From Jacaranda mimosifolia (taxonomy: Eukaryota > Streptophyta > Magnoliopsida > Lamiales > Bignoniaceae), in assembly GCA_018894105.1 (NCBI GenBank), contig CM032127.1:28388369-28452368 (forward strand): a stretch of DNA of 64,000 nucleotides, given 5' to 3'. Positions 1 through 11,764 of the stretch are shown piece after piece. Numbering within the stretch: position 1 is the first letter of the stretch; every line of letters starts with the position of its first letter. The notes under the pieces are model-generated. The model searched no databases and was not told the origin of the DNA. It saw only the letters and a program-made list of their open reading frames with translations. Position numbers and translations under genes: made by a program.

Positions 1-434
1 CCTGGTCGGGTCATAACCCAGATGAGCCTGACCCGGGTCTAGATCATGACTTATCTTATGGGCCATTGATCAACCGAGGATCTGACGCACAGAAACCTGC
101 CATCTCAATCCGTACAGACAATGACAGTTTGGCACCTATAAAAGGGAGAAACGCACAGCACTAGGTCATATATTTTTTTTTAACTCATTCTCTCTCGAGC
201 TCTTACATTCCCTTTGAGCCCATTATTAATCACCTTAGCTCTAAGACTAACTTAGGCATCGAAGGGCCTTAACTGAGAGCGATCTCAGCTAGCCAAATGT
301 GCATTCTTGTGGTCAGGTCGGAGATCCATAATCACTCGTGCGGATCCGGATCCGGGTCGAGGTCGAGGTCCAAAACAGGAATAACTTTGGGAAATCGAGT
401 TCAAGGTATTGACCCTAGATTTTGAGCCGCATCA
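1..434 (+). repeat. 5' LTR (partial) of the Tat-like element
   Basis: Homologous to the 3' LTR from about 9776 onward. It contains a TATA box (TATAAAAG, 137-144) and ends in CA at 434, directly before the primer-binding site. By comparison with the 3' LTR, about 90-100 bases of the LTR start lie upstream of the window. Confidence 0.88.
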
Positions 435-435
435 G

Positions 436-455
436 TTGGCATCGTCTCTGGGAAC
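436..455 (+). other. Primer-binding site of the Tat-like element
   Basis: TTGGCATCGTCTCTGGGAAC begins one base after the LTR. It is a diverged form of the TTGGCGCCGTCTGTGGGAA-type site usual in Tat-group elements. I do not assign the tRNA with certainty. Confidence 0.7.
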
Positions 456-494
456 CTGATTTGATTCATCGATAGCAAGAGCTAGTAGTTAGTT

Positions 495-2020
495 ATGGAT
501 AGAACTCCGACACGAATGATGGACACTCCAATCCTTATATCGTCTATATCCCCATCACCTCCAATCTCACCTATGTCACCCATGCCCCTAACTGTCATAA
601 TACCTCAAGGCACCCAATCAAAAGTTGGGCAGGAAGGACGAGCACAAGACCCCTGTGAAGCTCAGACTATGCAATTGAGCAGAGGGGATCGAGAGCGGTT
701 GGTTTTTGAAATGAGCCAAAGGCTTTGGGATGAGTACGAACTTAGAACCCGAGCCGTGGTGGCTCCTCTTGTTCAAGTGACCCTACCATAGGTAAATCAA
801 CCTCTATTCCAAGACAGGAGATCAGGTCCTTCGCTGGTCGAGGGAGTGCAAGGTCTAAGGATTTCGAGAGGAGCGGAGATGGCAGATTTGAAGGAGATAG
901 AAAGCAAAGTTGCAGGATGGTCGAGTTACCCACCTAATATTTATAAGAGAGAAGAGGCGTCTAGGTTGGAGTTGCTTACATTTAATCAGAATGATCCTTA
1001 TCACGAAAGACCCCAGATGTCTCTCTCAAGAGAAGAGGTCAATGAGATCAATAACCAGGTTGAACAATTGAATAAATAAACACAAGAAGAAATGGACCTT
1101 GGTACTGCAGAAAAAGAACTTGTTATTTTTCGCCGAAGTATTGGCTGAGTCAATAGTCTCACATTTTAAGCTTCTAGATTTTCTGAAATACAATGAAAGC
1201 AAAGACCCGAAGGAACATGTCACCAGTTTTGAAAGTATCATGAACTTGTACAGACAGTCAGATGCCATGAACTCCAAAATCTACGTGACAACGTTGAGTA
1301 GGAAAGCTCAGGACTGGTTTATGGGTCAGGTCCCTAGAATGATTGTGTCTTATGACGAGCTCATAAGGAAATATTTATACCAATTTGCTAGTTAGAAAAA
1401 GTCTAAGAGGTCTACCAGCTATCTGTTCACCATAAGGCAGAGGGAAGATGAGACCCTGACGGGGTTCGTGAATAGGTTTAACAACGAGATGCTTAAGGTG
1501 CAAGATCTACGTATTGATATGACTACTAGCACCCTTATTCACGGGCTTAAGAAGGGACCTTTAGCTTCAGCTCTTGCTAGGGAACCTCTAGAAGACATGG
1601 AGCAATTGATGGAGATGGCTTAATGTTATATCCATAAGGAAAAGATCAATGCCATGAAAGACCATGAATGGTCCAAGAATACTCCTCAAAGATCTGAAAA
1701 AGATCAGGGATCTCACAAACCTCGATCTGAAAAAGATTGCCATCACTCTCCACCATGAAAGGATAATCATTATGCCCCACTCAACACCATGAGAGGTCCC
1801 ATGTGCTTATGGCCATTGATGGGTCTAAGATATTGCAGTGGCCAAGACAGATCCGAGATATGCCAACAAGATGGAACTTGAACAAGTATTATTGTTTTCA
1901 CAAGGATCAAGGACATGACACTGAGGATTGCATTTAGTTGAAAGATGAAGTAGAGAGGCACATTAAGCAAGGGTACCTAAAAGAGTTCCTTGCTAAGGAG
2001 TTCAAGTCCAAAGAATGAGA
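495..2020 (+). pseudogene. gag: gag remnant of the Tat-like element
   Basis: A start at 495 opens a Pro/Ser-rich N-terminus. The conserved retrotransposon gag core follows in pieces: a YNESKDPKEHVTSFE-type start and an AQDWF motif in the segment 1099-1395, then a QREDETLTGFVNRFNNE-like stretch after a stop at 1393. A cysteine/histidine knuckle-like segment (CFHKDQGHDTEDC) lies near 1890-1932. The frame is broken by stops near 789, 1078, 1393 and 1621 and by frameshifts. Gag forms the cytoplasmic particle in intact elements; no full-length product is possible here. Confidence 0.8.
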
Positions 2021-2036
2021 GCCCAAATGAGAGACA

Positions 2037-2528
2037 GTGAAGAAGAGAAATCGGTCCTGCGGCATGGAGAAGAGGGGCAAGGAAGTTGAAAATGACCTTG
2101 TCGTGGATAACTTGCCAAGGCGAGGGGTTATATATATGATAGCAGGAGGTCCAACCTCGAAAGACTCTCACAGCGCGAGAAAGAAGCATGTCAGGGACTC
2201 TCAAGGGGTTGTTGGACCGCAAAACGACCCCATGGTTATCACGATGGACATAACTAATTTCTCCGTGCATAAGGTCTTGGTGGACAATAGGAGCTCCGTG
2301 GACATAATATTTCTTAAGGTCCTAAAGAAAATAGAGCTCACACTTATGAGGATTAGACCAGCCTATACGCCCTTGACAGGATTTGGATGGGCTAAGGTCA
2401 CGCTAGTGGGCACTATCGACCTCCCAGTCTCCTTGGGGATGGAGCCCTATCGAAGGATGCTCATGCTGAGGTTCTTAGTAGTGGATGCCCCATTTGTGTA
2501 TAATGTGACTTCGAAAGACCTTGATTGA
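2037..2528 (+). pseudogene. Aspartic protease region of the Tat-like element
   Basis: An open stretch of 163 codons carries the retrotransposon protease fold. The active-site turn reads VLVDNRSSVDIIF where the family normally has D-[TN]-G-[SA]-S, so the catalytic Asp remains but the following Gly is Arg. A hydrophobic flap region (TGFGWAKVTLVG) and the later FLVVDAPFVYNV segment fit the same family. With that Gly replaced the enzyme is probably inactive. It is separated from gag by stops and from RT by frameshifts. Confidence 0.72.
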
Positions 2529-2760
2529 ACCAATTCCAGGCGGTGGTCTCAATTTTACACTTGAAAATGAAGTTCCCAACAAAAATGAGGGATAGGAGAG
2601 AGGTGTGTTGTGACCAAAAAGAAGTGAGAGAGTTCTATCACTTGTCTCTAAAAAAAGGCTCAAGGCAAAGGGCTCGAGGTCGAAAGGGAAGAAAGTGATC
2701 GCCACCACGATCAAAGACGTTGCTAACTTGAGCCCTCAAGAAGAGAACAAGAAAAGGTGA

Positions 2761-4216
2761 ATGGATAAGTGCATAATAGAACCATCATGTGGGTCTAAAG
2801 AGATCGAGTTAGTACCCGGGGGCTCGAGTAAGATGATGAGCATCGAGACCCACATGACCCCGGAATTGGAACTCTTAACCATTGAATTCTTAAGAAAGAA
2901 TGCTGATGTCTTTGCTTGGAAGCCTTCTGATTTTGAAGGGATAGACCTTGAGTGATAGTGCATAAACTGAATGTCGATCCCCAACTAAGACCCATTCAAC
3001 AAAAGAAAAGAAACCATGGGGTGATGAAGAATCAAATCATAGAAGATTAAGCTAACAAGCTTTTGGAAGTGGGATACATCGTGGAGATCCAATTCACGAG
3101 ATGGCTCTCGAATGTGGTGGTTGTGTCAAAGACAAAGGGAAGGTAGAGGATGTGCACGGACTATTCAAACCTAAACAAGGCTTATCCAAATGACCCTTGT
3201 CCCTTGCCTCATATTGATGTGCTGGTAGATTCAACAACAGGCTGTGCTTTGTTTTACATGATGGATACCTTTCAAGGGTATCATCAATTTTTCATAGTAG
3301 AAAAGGATAGAGATAAGATAACCTTTGTCACTGAAAAAGGAATATTCTTTTACAATATGATGCCCTTCGGGTTAAAGAACATCGGGGCAACTTACCAGAG
3401 GTTGGTGAACAAAATGTCTAAGGACCTAATTGGGCTAAGTATAGAGGTTTATGTAGATGATATGTTGGTTAAGATCCTGAATAAACTTGATAACTTGACA
3501 CATTTAGAAGAGGCCTTCACCATCATGATGATATATAAGATGAAACTTAACCTGACTAAGTGCACCTTCGGGGTCTAAGGTGGGAAGTTACTGGGATACT
3601 TGGTTAGTGAACGTATGATAGAAGCTAACCCCAAAAAGATTAAGGCAATACTCGACATGAGCTTGCTCAAGTCGATGAATGACGTTCAGAAACTAAGTTG
3701 GAGGATAGCATCTTTAAACCGATTCATCTCGAGGTCGGCAGATAAAAGTTTACCTTTCTTTAAAGTTTTGAGGAACATAAGGAACTTCCAGTAAGATAAT
3801 GAATGTGAGAAAGCATTTCAAAACCTCAAGGAATATTTGGCTTCACCTCCTTTATTGGTAAAACCTATCTTTAGGGAGCCCTTATACTTGTACTTAGCAA
3901 CCTCAGAGCATGCAGTGAGCTTAGTGTTAGTTTTGGAGGAGAACACGGTTCACAAACCAATCTATTACGTGAGCAAGGTATTACAAAGAGCTGAAAATAG
4001 ATACATGGAAATCGAGAAGCTGGCTTTAGCTTTTGAGGTGACAAGAAGAAAATTGAAGCCCTATTTCTAATCTCATGGAATTGTTATTCTGACTAAACAT
4101 CCATTGAAACATATTCTTGCTAAGCCGGATGTTTTTGGAAGACTGGTTAAGTGGGCAGTGGAATTGGGAGAATTCAACCTAAAGTATCAAAGCAAGAGCG
4201 CCATAAAAGCGTAGAT
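2761..4216 (+). pseudogene. pol: Reverse transcriptase and RNase H of the Tat-like element
   Basis: The RT N-terminal FAWKPSDFEGID motif is at 2761-2955. The fingers/palm region (MCTDYSNLNKAYPNDPCPLP, then MMPFGLKN) and the catalytic YVDD box (EVYVDDMLVK) lie in 3150-3578, and the thumb region (LLGYLVSERMIEANPKKIKAI) in 3579-3794. The first RNase H follows from 3795 (SPPLLVKP, then YYVSKVLQRAENRYMEIEKLALAF). The YVDD aspartates are intact, but stops at about 3050, 3147, 3577, 3792 and 4068 and a frameshift near 2955 break the polyprotein. Confidence 0.88.
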
Positions 4217-4226
4217 TCAAGAATTT

Positions 4227-4505
4227 GTGGTTGAGATGGTTGGGCATGACCCCGAGCCGAATAAAGAAACTTGGATGATGTATGTCGACGGATCAGCCAC
4301 TTCCCAAGTTGGAGGAGACAAAATTTTCTTCAAAGGACCTGGGTCCGTGGAGCTTGAGTTCACAGTTAAGTTAGCCTTTGGGATCGCTAATAATGAGGCC
4401 GAGTATGAGGCAATGGTCATAGCATTGAAGGCATCAAAGCGCATGAACATTAAAAAGTTGAATATCTATACTGATTCGCAGCTTGTGGCGCTTCAAATTG
4501 AATAA
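4227..4505 (+). pseudogene. Second (archaeal-type) RNase H of the Tat-like element
   Basis: A 92-codon open stretch shows all three expected acidic motifs in order: YVDGSA, NNEAEYEA and YTDSQL. It lies directly downstream of the usual gypsy RNase H. A second RNase H in this position is the diagnostic feature of the Tat lineage. The domain ends at a stop where the family normally continues into a linker and integrase. Confidence 0.85.
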
Positions 4506-4699
4506 ACATTTGAGACCCGAGAAAAATCTATGACGGAATACCTATAAAAGGTAAAGGAGCTCATAGTGAGGTTTATATTTTGCCAAGTGTGGCAGATCCC
4601 AAGGGAGGAGAATGAAAAGGCTGACGCTTTGGCTAAGTTTTCCAATTCAACCAAATGAACTCGAAGCATATCAATCACTCTGCTAGTAGCTGAACGATC

Positions 4700-5935
4700 T
4701 GAGTTTGAGAGTGATGCTTTTGAGAAAGAAGCGATAATGCAGACAAAAATGGGAGCAACTTGGAAAGATAACTTGGTTAGATACATAATAGTGGGGTCTT
4801 GCTAGAGGACCCGAGAGACGCGAGAAGGAAAGCTTTTAGGGCAAATTAGTTCACCATGGTTAATGGGGAACTACATAAGAGGTCTGTGGAAGGGCCATTG
4901 CTAAAATGCTTAGGACTCGAGAGGGCTTGTTATGTGATGAGAGAGATCCATTAAGGAAGTTGTGGAAATTACTTAGAAGAGAGGTCTTTGGCTTTGAAAA
5001 CCATTAGACAAGGTTATTTCTAGCCCACTATAAATTAGGACGCGGCAGTCTTGGTGAATTAATCTGAGAAATGCCAATTCTATGCTAACCTGACGGAGTC
5101 GATTCTCTCATCGTGTCCATTTGACTAATGGATGATCGATATATTGGGCTCTTTCCCGCCTACTAGGGGCCAAAAAAGGTTTATGATAGTAGCATTCGAG
5201 TATTTCAGTAAATGGGTGGAAGTAGAGGCATTAGTTAAGGTTACTAATAAAGAGGTCATCAACTTTCTTTTGAAGAACATCATATACAGGTTCGGGATCC
5301 TTAGGGTCTTGATTTTTGATAACGGGACTCAGTTTAATGGAAAGAAGATAACAAACTGGTCTAAAGAGCTCAAGATTAAGCAACAATTCACATCCGTGGG
5401 GAACCCGAAGGCAAATGGCCAGACAGAGGTAACTTATCGTGACCTTTTAAAAGGCCTCAAAGCTCGCTTAACGGAGGCAAAATGACGATGAGCTGACAAA
5501 CTCCAAGGGTTCATGTGGACGCTTCACACTACTTATAAAGCAGCGACTGGCGAGACCCTATGCAGCTTGGTATACAGGGGGGAGGTTGTGATGCCAACAG
5601 AAATAGGTGAGCCCACCAAGTAGATGTTAGAGTATAACCCAGAGATCAATAGTAAAGCAAGGCAATCAAGTTAGAGGTAGTTGAGGAAAAAAGAGACCGA
5701 GCCTATGTCAAAATTCAAGAATACAAAAATATTATAGCGAGGCACTACAATAAAAAAATCCAGCAAAGGAACTTCTAGGTAGGAGACTGGGTCTTGAAGA
5801 AGGTTGAGGTCTCAAAACATGAGGGGAAAGTTAGACCCTAACTGTGAGTAACCTTACCAGATAGTCAAGGTCACCAAACAGGGATCATACATGCTAAAAG
5901 ATGCTAAGGAGAAAGAGAAGTGAATTTTGTAAAGC
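4700..5935 (+). pseudogene. Integrase of the Tat-like element
   Basis: A degenerate zinc-finger region (about 4930-5110, with several stops) is followed by the catalytic core in 5132-5485. There the DDE residues are visible: D in WMIDILG, D in DNGTQFNG, and E in ANGQTEVTYRD. A C-terminal strand region (QVGDWVLKK-like, then PYQIVKVTKQGSYML) follows to about 5935 with stops. The core is fully open, but the N- and C-terminal parts are not. Confidence 0.85.
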
Positions 5936-6062
5936 TAATATGTGGCTAGTACTCTTTGTGATGCGCGTTCTATCATGCTAATCTTATTTTACTAAATTGC
6001 AAGAATTTACCCTCTATTCGATATTGTCTGTGTTCCTTTTCAATATAATAGTTTAACAAAGT

Positions 6063-6660
6063 AAAGAGGATCCCAAGTTAATGGGATCGTGATCTTGTAT
6101 AGGATCTGAGCAAGATCTTTGCACCAAAGAGATCGCAAGTCAATGAGATCGAGATCTTGTAAAAGATAACAAGATCTTTATGCCAGAGGATCCCAAGTCA
6201 ATGGGATCGTGATCTTGCATAGGATCTTAGCAAGATCCTCATGCCAAGAAGATCCAAAGTTAATGGGATTGTGATCTTGCATTGGATCTAAGCAAGATCC
6301 TCATGTCAAGAAGATCCTAAGTCAATGGGATTGTGATCTTGCATAGAATATGAGCAAGATACTCATGCCAAGGAGATCCCAAGTTAATGGGATTGAGATC
6401 TTGTATAGAATCTGGGCAAGATCTTTATGCCAAAAGATCCCAAGTCAATGGGATTGTGATCCTGCATAGCATTCAAGCAAGATCCTTACGCCAAGAAGAT
6501 CCCAAGTCAATGGGATCGAGATCTTGCATAGGACCTGAGCAAGATCCTTATGCCAAGAATATCACAAGCCAATGGTATCAAGATCTTGTACAGGATTTGA
6601 GCAAGATCCTTATGCCAAGAAGATCCCAAGTCAGTGGAATCAGGATCTAATATGGCGCTA
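6063..6660 (+). repeat. 62-bp tandem array downstream of integrase
   Basis: About ten units beginning GATCCCAAGTCAATGGGATC start at 6069, 6131, 6189, 6251, 6313, 6375, 6436, 6498, 6560 and 6622, giving periods of 62, 58, 62, 62, 62, 61, 62, 62 and 62. Each unit contains inverted GATC-rich halves and an AGCAAGATCCTTATGCCAAG tail. Tandem arrays between integrase and the 3' LTR are common in Tat elements. The open frame through it (6387-6650) is a by-product of the repeat. Confidence 0.93.
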
Positions 6661-7039
6661 AATAAAAGCTCAGGCATTTGTGCAAAAATTTTCTTGAAAA
6701 AAGCCTCAAAGCAAAGAAATTTAGATATGAACGCGGAATAGAACAATTGAGCAAAGGAAATTGTACTCCATTAGATAAAAGTTCAGTTAGATAGGTTTAT
6801 TGGTTCAGGCTTACAATGCAAGAGAAACGAATCAAAAGGGCCTTAAACCTACAAGAAAAAAAAACTAACTAAATTACCACTACGAAACTACAAGTCTGCG
6901 AGATCAAATCTCGCTATGTTTAACCCCTAGCACCAGTAGGAGACGCAAGCTAGATCTCGCCCTCTTCAGCTATAGGAAAAAGGGCCTCTACCTCCTTCTC
7001 CAGAGTGAGGAAGGTGAACTCATCTTCAGTTCCTCTTCT

Positions 7040-9382
7040 TCGCCCTCAAGGCCACCAGTGGGATAATCTTTCAAGTTTACATCTTTGGTAGGATCTGGCT
7101 ATTTAAAGTTGAACCCCTCTACGATCCCGCCTAGCTTCTTCTGCTGAGCCTGGCACTTCAAGAAACTTATGTAGGCATACTCCGCTGCCTTTTCCTCCAC
7201 CATAGACTCAAACGTACCAAACCTCCGAAAGGCTCGACCTCTATCCATTCTGGTATTCTGGATCAACTCCTTGAATTTAGAAGAGTTCTCGAACTCCTTG
7301 CGACCCTTCGCGCATCCCTCTTCATAAGACATCTCCTTCTCCGAGGCTAAAGATTTCTTCATTTTTTATAACTTCTGCTCCATATCCTTAATCTTTCGAT
7401 CCCGATCTGCCAATTTCTCTCCATATGAGGCGAGCTCACCATCAATAGACTCCTAGGTTGATTTTAGATTGGCCTCGAGTTCTTCTTTGGCCATTTTAAG
7501 CTCCATAACCTCATTATCTCGGGTCATGAAGCGGCTTCTCCAATAGAACCTGCAAGGCAAGCTGGTGCATATAGGTTATTCCCTGCAAGAAAGATTTTGA
7601 GTTTAGAGGTAAGTGATGTTCAAAAGGAAATTCACAAGTATGAAAGGAAAAGCAATAAAAGACTTACTTGCATCATGGTATAGGCACCATGTTCCTTGAT
7701 CTTGGCAAAGTTCACGGGGGCCAGGAGGGCTTGATCCTAGGTCATCAAACATCCTTTATAAAGCTCAAAGGAGATCCCTCCAGCTCAAGATCAAAGTACT
7801 GAGCTTTGGTATGTGATATTCCAATTGGGGATCAAAGATAGACGTGAAGAGTTATTGGTACATGTTGTATTGGTAGTCTTGCAACTCTTACGTGCATCAC
7901 ACAGCAAGGCCTCACGGGGTGCAATGACATCGAGATCGTGAGGTGATGCGAAGGTAAGGTTGGGCTCAGATCACGCCTTTTTCTCCAAGTGGCCCCTGCT
8001 GGAGCACTTGCCCTTGCTTCTACTAAAATGGCTTAGGGATGGGAGTTTCGGGCTTTTGCTCTTGGAGTTGTGTTTGTGTTTCTTCCCCTTGCTCTTGAGA
8101 GCATCTTTCGCTGCTGGAGCGACCTCGAGAACTGGGATGGTGACCTTAGTTGTGGGGACTTGAGTAATTGGTGAGGGCTGCTCCACCTCTGTCAGTTGAA
8201 TTAGTGCGCTAGAGGGTTGGCTTAGGGTTGAGGCGATAACGAGGGAAGTAAAGGCTAACACGAGCCCAGATGATTGAGCCTTCGCTATCAATGCTTCTTT
8301 TTGGGTCTTTATTTTGTTGATTATGCGTAGATTTTTGCTTGATATGACTTAAACAAAATCAAAAAGATAAAAAAAAAAAAAAGAGATTTAGACCTCAAGC
8401 TCAATAAGTTTACTAAGAAGATAAAGGAATTGATAATAGCAAGAACTGTCTTAGAAGGTTCTATAAACTTAGATGTCGGCTGGCGAGAGGTCATCAATCT
8501 TGAGAACCTCCTCTTTCAAGAGTTCGCCAACCTTGTATAAGTGACCAGTCAGGGAATCTACAAAATTCTGACTCCAAGTGACCTCGACATACATAGAGAT
8601 TTTGGGTTTGTTGTGCCTCTAGTTAGACCTGAACCACCATAGGTGATTGAGAAGAGCTTGGATAAAAAGAAAACGTTCATTCCAAGGACCTAGGGAAGTA
8701 GAGACTTTATTTAAAAATTTACACATGATTCACGCGATAAGGTAGTAAAACCAGCGTTCCCCAGTTTGGGTCGAGGTCATTATTGAGTATAAAGACCAGA
8801 AATGTACAAAAGATGGTTTGACCCCGAAGTGAGAGATTACGATCAAAAAACAAAGAATGTGCCTTATGGCATTAGGATCAACTGGGCTGGGCAAATATCT
8901 AAGCCAAGGAGGATGTTCTCTATGGGATCGGGAATCAGGAATCTTAGACCCCCTTCTAGCATGCTTACTGAGAAAGTGGCACAACCATTTGGGGGGAGAT
9001 GCATCCAATCCGATTTATTTGGAAAAATAATTTCATATTCAGGAAGTATGAAGAACTTAGACCTCACCTCCGAGATTATGAGGGATCCCAGCTTTGGGAT
9101 GATGGTTAGCTATAGGGATGTGGCAATAATGTACTTCGTAGTATTCAGATCCTCAGAAGGTTCTCCCCCCATTGCGGATAGAGGATTAGCAGAAGGAGAA
9201 CCTACCTCGGGCTCAGGATCTCACGAAGCGGCAGACGACGAGGACGGGGTCAAGCCCTGGAAAGGAATAATATGGAATGAGGTCATATCCTCGGAACCCA
9301 AAGAGGGGGAGATACTTTCGCCTGACCCTAATTGACTGAGGCTGCGAGTCTTTTCAGAGGAGGAACTGGAGCTCGAGCTCAT
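7040..9382 (-). pseudogene. Antisense reading frame of the Tat-like element
   Basis: On the minus strand an ATG at 9382 opens a Ser-rich N-terminus (M followed by seven Ser) that reads for about 55 codons to a stop. The same frame continues through DPEPEVGSPSANPL and into a segment at 8864-9067 with GLRFLIPDPIENILLG and ICPAQLILMP. This resembles the 'putative gypsy-type transposon' family, which has GLR-LPLHP...APAQL-PNAW. Downstream open pieces are a Lys/Ser-rich, basic stretch (8291-7971) and a Glu/Lys-rich, coiled-coil-like stretch (7362-7099). The frame is broken by several stops and shifts. It lies opposite to gag-pol between integrase and the 3' LTR, as antisense ORFs of Tat elements do. 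The function of these proteins is not established. Confidence 0.68.
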
Positions 9383-9664
9383 TATTAAAAAACAGACCTA
9401 TAGAATCAAGATCTCGATGGAGGGAAAGGAGGCTTTAGTTCGAGGTTTGGCTGGGCATGAGGAAGCATGTAGAGAGGGAAATGAAATGAAGTTGTAGGTA
9501 GTCCTAGGGTATTTATAGATGTGTGATGAGATGTTTCGCTTATCGAGGCAACATCAACAGTCCAGATTGGGAGCGCCTAGTCGGATGGCTGGGATGGATC
9601 CACACCTACTTTCATTAGTGCATAAGTCCATTCCCCATAGCAAAGAAATGAACTAATACATATA

Positions 9665-9677
9665 GAAAGTGGGGGAA
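9665..9677 (+). other. Polypurine tract of the Tat-like element
   Basis: GAAAGTGGGGGAA is the only strong purine run at the expected place before the 3' LTR. The LTR would start a few bases later, at a TG near 9685. Confidence 0.55.
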
Positions 9678-9679
9678 TT

Positions 9680-10211
9680 AACAATGGTGGTAATTAATGA
9701 AGATATGGCAAAAGACCACTCTGTCCATGGGTTTTATCCAAAATGCCCAAACATGACAGGATTCGCGTCCTTTTGCCCGAGTCGGGTCATGACCCGGATG
9801 AGCCCGACTGGGGTCTGAATCATAACCTGAATTGTGGTCGTTGATCAACTGATGATCTGATGCACAGTAATCCGCCACCTCAATCCATGCAGACAATGAT
9901 AGTTTGACACCTATAAAAGTGAAGAAACGCACAGTGTTAGGTCATATATTTTTTTTTGGGCTCATTCTCTCTTGAGCTCTTACATTACCTTTGAGCCCAT
10001 TATTAATCACCTCAGCTCCAAGACTAACTTAGGTATCGAAGGGCCTTAGTTGAGGGCAATTTCAGCTAGCCTAACATGCGTTCTTGTAGTCAGGTCGGAG
10101 TACCATAATCACTCGTGCGGATCAGGATCCGAGTTAAGGTCGAGGTTCAAAATAGGGACAATTTCGGAAATTTGAGTTCGAGATCTTAACCCTAAATTTT
10201 CAGCCGCATCA
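9680..10211 (+). repeat. 3' LTR of the Tat-like element
   Basis: From about 9776 it matches the 5' LTR at 1-434. It holds a TATA box at 9912-9919 and ends CA at 10211. The left edge is approximate, inferred from the polypurine tract. Confidence 0.8.
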
Positions 10212-10933
10212 CATGGAGTGGAGAGTATGATTCCCATTCTATCCCCAAATTAATTTCAAGGTGTTTTCATAACCCAGCACCATCTCCGTTGCGGGAAAAA
10301 ATTTCCCCAAATCCAGATACCCAAATTTGAAGATCCCTGCGGAACTCAACTCCCCCCCACAACTGGTACCGCTTGCTGAAGCTGAAGATACGAAAGCTTG
10401 TGGCAAATTTGTGTGGCTAAAATTTTCTTTATTGCTAATGAAACTCAAAGTCCAAACTTGATGCACAACAATCAGTAAAATAAGATTTAGCCACTTTAAT
10501 TAACCATTAGACTGGCAAAATAAATCAGATATTTTAGTTCATCTTTAATTTAAGTATAATAGCTAGGAAATTAAATGGTGGTATGTATGTATGTAAATAA
10601 AAAGTTTTAGTCTGTATTATTATATTCGTCTGAAATCAACCAACGTTACTTGAATTTAAACATGACAAATGACACTCAATCTATATATATGTAACACTTG
10701 AATGATCCAACTATAACAACATAAAACAGATACACGCATTATAATTGCAACTAACTAATTATACTATTATTATTTATTTTCTTTGTGGGCAGATAAGACT
10801 AAACTTAAGTTTAGTGTAACTTACAGCCTTGAATTCAAAATTTTGGTTTTATTATGATCAAATTTTAAAAAAATCACTTATCAGTAGTTCTTTACCGGGA
10901 AACAGTAACATGCGGATTGCATACTATTTTTAG
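10212..10933. other. No gene seen; AT-rich spacer
   Basis: A GC-richer patch at 10260-10400 contains GGGAAATTTTTTCCC-like palindromic sequence on either strand, of a kind seen in degenerate plant repeats. The minus-strand open frame across it (10239-10466) shows no recognisable domain. The rest is ordinary AT-rich DNA. Confidence 0.5.
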
Positions 10934-11756
10934 TAAGGCTGTAAATGGATATTGGAAAATTCATTTACCGTTCGCATTTGTATTCATTTATACAAAATTT
11001 ATCCACATCTGTTTAAAGTATATATTATCCATATTCAATTACTAGATATCCGATTATAAATGGATAGGGTTATGGTAAATGCATATATGATCCCTTTAAT
11101 ATCCGCTGTGAATATATATTTATTAAATAATATATTATCTATATTTTTAAATAAAAATATCATAATTTATATACGTATATATAAAAATTATAATTGAAGA
11201 ATTGGGAAGAAAAAATAATAAATTTAAAAAATTATTGTAATATAGAGCAAAAATTGAAGAATAAAGTTAATCAACATAATTATTATTGGCTGACTTTATA
11301 ATTAATATACTTAAATGCCATTATTATTGTTAATAAGTACTAATAATCAATTATAAAGTCAATTATTAATTAAAAATTATGTTATTTGTTTGGTTGCTTT
11401 TTTTTTGTTAATGAAATTATATAGTTCCTTCTATTAATTAAAATATATATTTTTTATAGGTTCATAGATTCACGTATTTGAATATTTGTAAATAGATATC
11501 TAAATAATTATCATCAAATATGAATATAAAAATATAATTTGAATACGGATAAGTTTAATAAAATATGAATAAATTTGAATAATTATAATCGAATACGGAT
11601 ATATCCGAATTTGATCGATATCCAACATATACCAATTCGGATATCATTTTTCAAAAATCATCAAATCTGTATCTATATCCGAATATTCAAAAAGTTAAAC
11701 GAATACGAATATGAAAACAGTGTATCCGATTCGTTTAATATCCATTTACACCCTTA
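10934..11756. mobile_element. Non-autonomous hAT-like inverted-repeat element
   Basis: The left end TAAGGCTGTAAATGGATATT and the complement of the right end, TAAGGGTGTAAATGGATATT, are near-perfect terminal inverted repeats. The flanks carry an exact 8-bp duplication, ATTTTTAG, at 10926-10933 and 11757-11764. An 8-bp duplication fits the hAT superfamily. The 823-bp interior is AT-rich, with repeated ATATCCGAAT-type motifs on both strands, and encodes nothing recognisable. Confidence 0.88.
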
Positions 11757-11764
11757 ATTTTTAG

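Larger units (their letters stand above)
1..10211 (+). mobile_element. Tat-lineage Ty3/gypsy LTR retrotransposon, decayed, 5' end cut by window
   Basis: The first 434 bases match about 9776-10211 throughout, including TATAAAAG boxes at 137 and 9912 and a shared end GCCGCATCA, so they are the two LTRs of one element. Between them, in order, are a primer-binding site, gag, protease, RT, RNase H, a second RNase H, integrase, a 62-bp tandem array, an antisense reading frame, a polypurine tract and the 3' LTR. The dual RNase H and the antisense frame between integrase and the 3' LTR are traits of the Tat lineage. Many stops and frameshifts break the sense frames, so the copy cannot be autonomous. 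By eye the LTRs differ at well over a tenth of positions, so the insertion is old. No target duplication can be checked because the left end lies outside the window. Confidence 0.9.

Noticed and set aside
6387..6650. 87-codon frame with repeats in the first Tat element
   Set aside because: It is a product of the 62-bp array; no start context or domain.
8802..9335. 177-codon plus-strand frame in the first Tat element
   Set aside because: The minus strand of the same stretch carries the recognisable GLR...PAQL block and Ser-rich start; the plus frame shows no known motif, so I regard it as the shadow, with some doubt because it is long.
10239..10466. 75-codon minus-strand frame beside the 3' LTR
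   Set aside because: No domain; it overlaps a GC-richer palindromic repeat patch.
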